A stretch of DNA of 64,000 nucleotides from an uncultured Flavobacteriales bacterium. Lineage in GTDB: Bacteria; Bacteroidota; Bacteroidia; Flavobacteriales_G; Salibacteraceae. How positions within the stretch are numbered: position 1 is the stretch's first letter; every line of letters begins with the position of its first letter. The stretch spans positions 1-64,000 of the forward strand of contig CALCCE010000150.1 of assembly GCA_937899835.1 (NCBI GenBank), given 5' to 3'. Below the pieces are notes generated by a model. That model saw nothing but the letters and a program-made list of their open reading frames with translations, was not told the origin of the DNA and searched no databases. Below, piece after piece: positions 62,806 to 64,000 of the stretch. Both the position numbers and the translations under genes were made by a program.

Positions 62806-63519
62806 TTAGCGTTGTCTCGCATTGTAAAGTTCGAAGAAACTTTTGGTTTCTACGATAACAGCTCCCCCAATCAGGTCGCCGTAGGCGGCAGGCACTCCTC
62901 CGGTATACACCGTTAAAGAGCCAATGGCGGTAGAGGGAACACCCAAACTACCGTCACGGGTTTTTACCCCGTCCACAAAATATACCACCGAACCCGCACG
63001 GGCACCACGGAAATAAACCGGTTGTCCTTCATCTTGCTGGTAAACACCCGGAGTTGTACTGGCAATCAGGGCGCCAGGGTTGCGCATTTGTGGGCTTTTT
63101 TGAATTTCTGCTGCCAGAATGGTCATGGCAGTAGGATCTTCTGCATTTATAAGTGGAACTCTGTGGCCTGTAATAACCACAGGAGGCAGACCTACTCCTG
63201 AAACCAATTCAGTAGCTTCCATTCGCGTAATTTTATCTGGGTTAACCCGAATATTTTCAATTACTCGTTTTTGGTATCCCACATAAGAAATAGCGAGGCT
63301 GTAGAGACCCGCCTCTAAAGGCTTGATGATAAACCGTCCTTCGATGTCGGTGGTGACCCCTGTGGTCACGCCCATGTAGTCATAAGAGACATTGGCAAAC
63401 GCGGCCGGAACCAATTGGCCATCTTCATCCAAAAATACCTGCCCCTGGATGGCACCGGTGCCCGCCCAGGCAAAAATGGCGATCAGGAGGGCAGCGCAGG
63501 TTAAACTAAATTGCTTCAT
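62806..63519 (-). CDS. CarboxypepD_reg/TonB-plug protein without a beta-barrel
   Basis: This 237-residue protein has a signal peptide (residues 1-23), a carboxypeptidase-regulatory-like beta-sandwich (IQGQVFLDEDGQLVPAAFANVSYDYMG, DIEGRFIIKPLEAGLYSLAISYVGYQKR) and a TonB-receptor plug domain (LAAEIQKSPQMRNPGALIASTTPGVYQQDEGQPVYFRGARAGSVVYFVDGVK, with the final GGAVIVETK). A normal receptor would continue into a 22-strand barrel; here the gene stops at residue 237 and only 48 bases separate it from the sigma gene, with no barrel remnant. It is not a simple truncation by a recent frameshift as far as I can see. It probably signals or assists rather than transports. Confidence 0.87.
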   Translation of the reverse strand: MKQFSLTCAALLIAIFAWAGTGAIQGQVFLDEDGQLVPAAFANVSYDYMGVTTGVTTDIEGRFIIKPLEAGLYSLAISYVGYQKRVIENIRVNPDKITRMEATELVSGVGLPPVVITGHRVPLINAEDPTAMTILAAEIQKSPQMRNPGALIASTTPGVYQQDEGQPVYFRGARAGSVVYFVDGVKTRDGSLGVPSTAIGSLTVYTGGVPAAYGDLIGGAVIVETKSFFELYNARQR

Positions 63520-63614
63520 ACTTCAATTGTTTTTAGTTGTTCGTCAGGCACATGATCAAGCGTCTGTAGGTAGGATGATATTGGCTTAACAATTCCATAA
63601 AAAAAATTTGAACT

Positions 63615-63622
63615 TACCTTTG
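63615..63622 (+). promoter_or_regulatory. -7 promoter box of the last gene
   Basis: TACCTTTG, an exact TAnnTTTG match, 25 bases before the ATG at 63648 and seven before the ATG at 63630. Confidence 0.45.
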
Positions 63623-63647
63623 ATAGGCAATGCAGCCCCTTGAAAGA

Positions 63648-64000
63648 ATGCGCGCGATAGCGGTATTCGCCATCATGATGTCGGCCTTTTATGCCGTAGT
63701 TGGGTGGTGGCTACCTCCTCCGTTCTGGACCGAACAGGCCGATCGGGCCTTGGCACACATTCCCTGGATTGACGAGGAGCGATACTGGTCCAAAGATGAA
63801 TTGGAACTCACCGGAGATTCCATACATGGAGCACCCGTTTATCGGGCTACCTTGCATACGCCCTACCTAACCATCGATGCCATATATCCGGCAATGGCAG
63901 GTCCTTTATCAGTACACTTTTTCCGTTTTGCCGATTGGAACCTCGATGATCGGGTTTGGATTACACGCTATGCCGTAACTTCTGAAGGCGATGATTTGCC
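63648..64000 (+). CDS. Membrane or exported protein of unknown function, 5' part
   Basis: This gene runs off the right edge. The visible 117 codons begin MRAIAVFAIMMSAFYAVVGWWLPPP, a single hydrophobic helix that is a signal anchor or signal peptide, followed by a mostly non-membrane part (HIPWIDEERYWSK, DSIHGAPVYRATLHTPYL). The ATG at 63630 (six more residues, MQPLER) is also possible, but it stands only seven bases after the -7 box, so I choose the ATG at 63648. It diverges from the plug-protein gene. The family is not recognised from this part. Confidence 0.6.
   Translation, partial: MRAIAVFAIMMSAFYAVVGWWLPPPFWTEQADRALAHIPWIDEERYWSKDELELTGDSIHGAPVYRATLHTPYLTIDAIYPAMAGPLSVHFFRFADWNLDDRVWITRYAVTSEGDDL

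Overview
The window is chromosomal DNA from a member of the Bacteroidota, most likely the Flavobacteriales or a near relative. This rests on several independent signs: start-proximal -7 boxes of the form TAnnTTTG (often followed by C) in front of many genes, a near-complete absence of strong Shine-Dalgarno sequences, a short primary sigma factor without region 1.1, a type IX secretion (T9SS) C-terminal sorting domain, a CarboxypepD_reg/TonB-plug protein, a beta-propeller sensor kinase with a LytTR regulator, and an HU-CCDC81/SPOR protein. I see no insertion sequence, prophage, CRISPR array or rRNA. The window begins inside aspS and ends inside an unidentified gene.

Layout. 1-6.4 kb: aspS end, a CLC chloride protein, a CsaA-like tRNA-binding protein, then the minus-strand run trhO-hmgA-hppD (tRNA U34 hydroxylation plus tyrosine/homogentisate catabolism). 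6.5-15.5 kb, plus strand: SDR-type threonine dehydrogenase, a MORN/YwqK-type secreted protein, cysS, an M28 cyclotransferase-like protein, polA, and a pair of exported proteins of unknown role. 15.8-18.5 kb, minus strand: tRNA-Ser(GGA), exbB, a small 4-TM protein and two exbD genes, probably one transcript from a well-formed promoter. 18.5-23.2 kb, minus strand: acyl-CoA thioesterase, tatD, asparaginase and a TMTC-like membrane/TPR protein. 23.3-27.8 kb: hemJ, a membrane metallophosphoesterase, a fatty acid hydroxylase family protein, a MarR regulator and the primary sigma factor.

28.0-30.2 kb holds an overlapping ECF sigma / membrane protein / exported DUF4097-like operon. 30.2-36 kb, minus strand: SPOR-domain protein, kdsB, and a LytTR regulator with its propeller kinase. 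36.2-40.2 kb: dprA, gdhA and kbl; kbl completes the threonine-to-glycine route begun by the threonine dehydrogenase 32 kb earlier. 40.3-44.5 kb is the translation block rplM-rpsI-rpsB-tsf-pyrH-frr, with structured leaders before rplM and rpsB. 44.5-49 kb: a radical SAM/SPASM protein, a TPR histidine kinase and an exonuclease/GIY-YIG fusion. 49.2-53.7 kb: sucAB (2-oxoglutarate dehydrogenase) and a small unknown protein. 53.7-59.2 kb: an SDR39U1-type epimerase and the run MMPL exporter-rmlA-polyprenyl synthetase.

59.3-64 kb is the most unusual part: a pappalysin-like metalloprotease that stops inside a repeat-like region, facing an exported protein that is almost only a T9SS sorting domain, then a three-gene minus-strand unit of barrel-less TonB plug protein, ECF sigma factor and zinc-finger anti-sigma factor with an outside TPR region. 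This last unit is my best candidate for an undescribed signalling system. Start codons were chosen by family alignment from memory and by the positions of -7 boxes; no searches were run.
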